Assembly: GCF_019059575.1 (NCBI RefSeq)
Contig: NW_024881699.1
Span: 62,001 to 126,000, forward strand
Reading direction: 5' to 3'
Length of the DNA: 64,000 nt
Source: Amphibalanus amphitrite
Lineage: Eukaryota > Arthropoda > Thecostraca > Balanomorpha > Balanidae
A model generated the notes under the pieces. That model did not search any database and was not told the origin of the DNA. It saw only the letters and a program-made list of their open reading frames with translations. The translations under genes and the position numbers were made by a program. Shown here piece by piece: positions 60,891 to 64,000 of the stretch. The stretch's first letter is position 1. Each line of letters begins with the position of its first letter.

Positions 60891-61157
60891 GTATGAATGA
60901 GCAGTACGACTGTACCTCTGTGGTTTGAGCAGCGTGTACGGTTCAGAGTTTGGTGACTGGTGAGGTCATGCACGCAATCAGTGTCTCGAGCTCAGTAATT
61001 GTGGCCAAATGCTGATGCTAGTTAGTTTCTGGCTGGACGGCAGAACAGGTAATATGGCAACACCCATATCGCAATGCATAGCAAGTCGACCTCACAACCA
61101 CAGCTCCTCCACCTTTGTTGTTGGGCGCACTACTATGTATGATCAAATCTCCCCAGT

Positions 61158-61487
61158 CGTTATTTCCCCTGCGGTGCTCGGTTCCAGCGTACCGCAGCCG
61201 CTCCGGGGACCATTCGTCTCCGGTAGTTTCCTCGGACTGTGACGTAATCAGGGGGCCGCTCCGTCCGGACCTCTCCGGGGACAGCTTGGTGTCAGACAGG
61301 GCCGCCAGAACTTGGACACCGCGCCAGCTCAGTCATCCGCCGCCGATCGTAAAGACCAACGGCGCAATTAGCAAGAGAGACTCGGACGGCCCCAGGCGAT
61401 AGCGAGCCGCCTCAGGAAATGAAGTGCCAACTCGTGCTGTTTCACTTACGGTGCTGTCCACCGGGAGAACTATGGTTCTGGCGTTTG
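61158..61487. repeat. Inverted-duplication segment II, right arm
   Basis: Reverse complement of 11805-12138. Confidence 0.85.
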
Positions 61488-62157
61488 CGAAGTTATTCTA
61501 CGGTCCAGAGAACTAAGCCCTTATTTTGTGGAACACTGAATGCGCGATGGCGAGTAGCCATTTTCGTGATTTGGAATCACCGATGCTTACCTAGTAAGCG
61601 TCGAGCTCCCAATTTACACTATAAAATGAAAAGTTAAAAAAGGAAAAATTAGGAGAAACGAACTTATGTTGACATGCCGTTTCCTTTTTGGCATCGTTGG
61701 TGCAAGACGGCGGTGCTGCTAATCCTGCTTGAGAGTCATCAATGAGAGATACGCTCGGGATTTTATCTGCGTCTGCCAGACGCCGATAGTTGGGTCACTT
61801 CTGGCGCTGCGACCACAACGCGGAGTATACTCCGCGCTATAGCGCGAGTCCCATGGGGGTCCTATGAGGTCACAAAGCAAACCAACCCAGCTTTAAAACA
61901 ACAGACACGCCCATAAAGGTCAAACTCCGTAATGCCAATGTTAATGCAGCTTTTCCACGACGGTGACTTGATCCTTGACCTAACCGTGAGGGTCATGCTA
62001 AAAAAATAAAAATGTCATGAGCTTGCAAGGTCCTAAAAGCAAAAAAAAAGCAATACACGGACCACGGTAGGATTTTGGCAACACAGGTCCTCATGAAGGT
62101 TGTTATTATCTATGTATACCACAGGAGTTGTGGTCATCTAATATATTGCAGAGCCGC
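61488..62157. other. Diverged stretch between segments II and I
   Basis: No gene recognised and no alignment to the corresponding left-arm interval. Confidence 0.4.
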
Positions 62158-62826
62158 CTTAGCCATCCCGGAAGCGTATACCAGGGGTCATTTGCAGCAG
62201 AGGTGAAATTCTCGCAGCTCACCCCGCCGCGATGATCCTTATGAGCCCGGCATTACGTATGACGGGCCAGTGCGATATTGCTCGCGCTGAGAGATGGCTA
62301 TTCATAACAAGTTATTAGGGGACGATGATATGGGAAATATGTACCGTGTGGCCAGTCTGTCTGCTACTCCTCGACCGGGGAGATGTAGGTACGGACAGTG
62401 CACGCACGCACTATGGACGAAGTCAGGCAAGCCTCTGCTCCATACTCTACCCTCGATCCGGAATACGCCTCCGTTCATACTCTCTCTCCCTGCAGTGTGA
62501 TTGGCCCCGTCCGTTGGGAGAAGCCCAATTTAGCCGCCAGACGCCCGTCTTCCTCAACGGAACAGCACTCGTATCAAGATAAATGCACGCGCCTGCTTAT
62601 TGCATCTATATTTCGGCCGAGTTTTGTAATATCTCGAGATGGATCGTCGGGCCGCTGTCCGAGGCCGTAAAAAGCCGCCATGTCGGCCGCACACATTAGT
62701 TTGATAAATGGCTGTGTCTGTCCCAGGTCCGACCAGATGCATTATTTCTGTGAACAGAGTGCATCTCTGAGGTATGCTCAGACTGGACATCAACCTGTAC
62801 GAGCGAGATGGACGTCCCAGGAACAC
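62158..62826. repeat. Inverted-duplication segment I, right arm
   Basis: Reverse complement of 10314-10991. Confidence 0.85.
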
Positions 62827-62928
62827 ATCAGAGAGGGACGTAATGTATGGAGCTTTATAAATCTATCTACGTAGCTTGTCAGTATCTTCCCTCTTCCTGA
62901 TACCTATTTAGGTACGTATGCTTATTAA

Positions 62929-63948
62929 CACGCGCACTGCAGGGGGGTTGTTTTCAACCCCCCCTGTTGTTTTTCGCAAATCGCGAGAAAACGGCGGCGC
63001 GTAGCGCCGCCAAATTTTGCATACCTGTTCTCCCAACTTTTGCACACCTTGAGTAAAAATTTTGACCCCAGGTGACCTTAGGTCAGGTCACCAGGTCAGG
63101 TCAAGTGACCCTACCTCGAAACGTAAATTTCGAAGTTTGCAATCCTACCAAGCCCACAGTTGTTGAGATATGATCTTGAAACCCACAGGAAGTAGTAAAG
63201 TCATCACGAGCTACAACTTGTATATCTCGGAATTTTTATATCGATGACCTAAGGTCAGGTCATTTTTGCGACCGGCCCATTATAAGTCAATGGGAGAAAT
63301 TTCAACTTACTCTGAATGCCATCCTATGACTTCAATACGCTCAGGATCATAGTATTACAGGTCCCTGTTGGTGATTTCACCGAAACATATCACTTATGAC
63401 CTTTGGAAGGTGATCTCCAGGTCATCTTAGGTCACCTGAGGTCACCAGCGGTTTTTCTTCAATAACTTGAGATTGAATAGAGATAGAGACTCCGTTCGAC
63501 GTTTATCGTGTTTTTCTCGTCAATGCGGATCGAATGATATGCAACATGACCTATTTCGGTCAGGTCATGACCTTGACCTGAGGTCAAATTTTCAACTTGA
63601 CCTTTCGAGGTCATATTATATATCATTCGATGCGCCCTGACGAGCTAAGAACGATGGCGTTCGAATCGATCCTCTGTCTTGTGTGCAAGACAAGTTATTC
63701 AAGAAAAACTACCGCGAAATTCCTGTTGTGAAAATCGTAACATTTTGTCTTCGGTGACCTCTGGTGACCTCGTTTTTGACCTGACCCAAAAATGATCTTT
63801 GTATTTCTTGTAGATCTCATCTCAACCTATCCAACGCCGTTTACCGCTTGTCGCTACGTTGCGCCGTTTTCGAGATCTCAGGGGGGGTTGTTTTCAACCC
63901 CCCCCCCCTGCAGTTCGTGTTCGGCTCAGACCCGCTGCAGTGCGCGTG
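62929..63948. mobile_element. AGGTCA-rich TTAA-flanked MITE with perfect 14-bp TIRs, 1020 bp
   Basis: CACGCGCACTGCAG (62929-62942) is exactly inverted at 63935-63948, and TTAA flanks both sides (62925-62928 and 63949-63952). Next to each TIR is a G-run/C-run hairpin (62943-62967; 63881-63908). A GGCGGCGC/GCGCCGCC hairpin lies at about 62993-63011. AGGTCA/TGACCT motifs are dense at 63070-63110 and 63400-63450. A further cluster at 63541-63619 lies between inverted TCGAATGATAT boxes (63530-63540; 63620-63630). No protein is encoded; piggyBac mobilisation is inferred from TTAA. Confidence 0.9.
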
Positions 63949-64000
63949 TTAACCCGCGCGGGGCTGGGGGGTAAATTTTACCCCCCTCGCGAATTTTTGC
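63949..64000. mobile_element. Start of another TTAA-type element at the window edge
   Basis: TTAACCCGCGCGGGGC is followed by a GGGGGGTAAATTTTACCCCCC hairpin, resembling the element start at 1110. It continues beyond the window. Confidence 0.4.

Larger units (their letters stand above)
55917..60891. mobile_element. Possible TA-flanked TIR element, 5 kb
   Basis: Ends CACTCAGAAAACACT and the complement of CACTGAGAAAACAGT are inverted and bordered by TA at 55915-55916 and 60892-60893. Subterminal DNA on both sides has GGGCTC/GAGCCC-spaced blocks (55950-56110; 60590-60870). The interior holds a LINE RNase H relic and frameshifted coding-like DNA but no transposase. The short TIRs leave a chance pairing possible. 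Confidence 0.45.

Overview
The window reads as animal nuclear DNA, most likely from an arthropod and perhaps a crustacean. The only host gene recognised with confidence is one exon of a TMTC-type protein, with consensus splice sites. The best promoter, inside an LTR, pairs a TATA box with the arthropod-style initiator TCAGT at about 30 bp. There is no prokaryotic gene organisation. Most long open frames are side effects of GC-rich or tandemly repeated DNA and start at GTG or TTG rather than ATG.

The dominant structure is a large, degenerate inverted duplication. Seven separate stretches of the left half (10.3-25.0 kb) reappear reverse-complemented, in mirror order, in the right half (43.8-62.8 kb). 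Spacings agree once mobile elements are subtracted. For three insertions the opposite arm keeps the uninterrupted site: a TTAA element at 22.5-23.5 kb, a TIR element at 45.2-45.8 kb and a 5.2-kb GC-rich element at 49.5-54.7 kb. The central spacer (25.0-43.8 kb) holds an intact-looking Ty3/gypsy retrotransposon with identical 204-bp LTRs and a 5-bp target duplication. Its gag-pol reading frame is split by a 1.3-kb TIR element.

Layout. 1-7.2 kb: LINE coding fragment at the left edge, then AGGTCA-rich elements and a GC-rich island. 7.2-10.3 kb: little recognised apart from the TMTC exon and a perfect 24-bp hairpin just upstream of it. 10.3-25.0 kb: left arm, carrying a four-layer nest of insertions at 12.76-16.28 kb. 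25.0-36.7 kb: spacer with mariner-like, hAT-like and other TIR elements. 36.7-43.5 kb: retrotransposon. 43.8-62.8 kb: right arm, with a tandem pair of an unclassified element full of GC-rich repeats, a 275-bp (GA)n tract, a possible 5-kb TIR element, a LINE RNase H fragment and frameshifted coding-like sequence. 62.9-64.0 kb: a complete TTAA-flanked element.

A recurring family of non-autonomous elements at or near TTAA sites carries dense AGGTCA/TGACCT motifs, which match the nuclear-receptor half-site. In three copies the motif cluster lies between inverted TCGAATGATAT boxes, and the element ends carry G-run/C-run hairpins. This family and the unclassified 49.5-54.7 kb element are the best candidates for something undescribed. 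All homology statements come from reading the sequence by eye; no database search was made.
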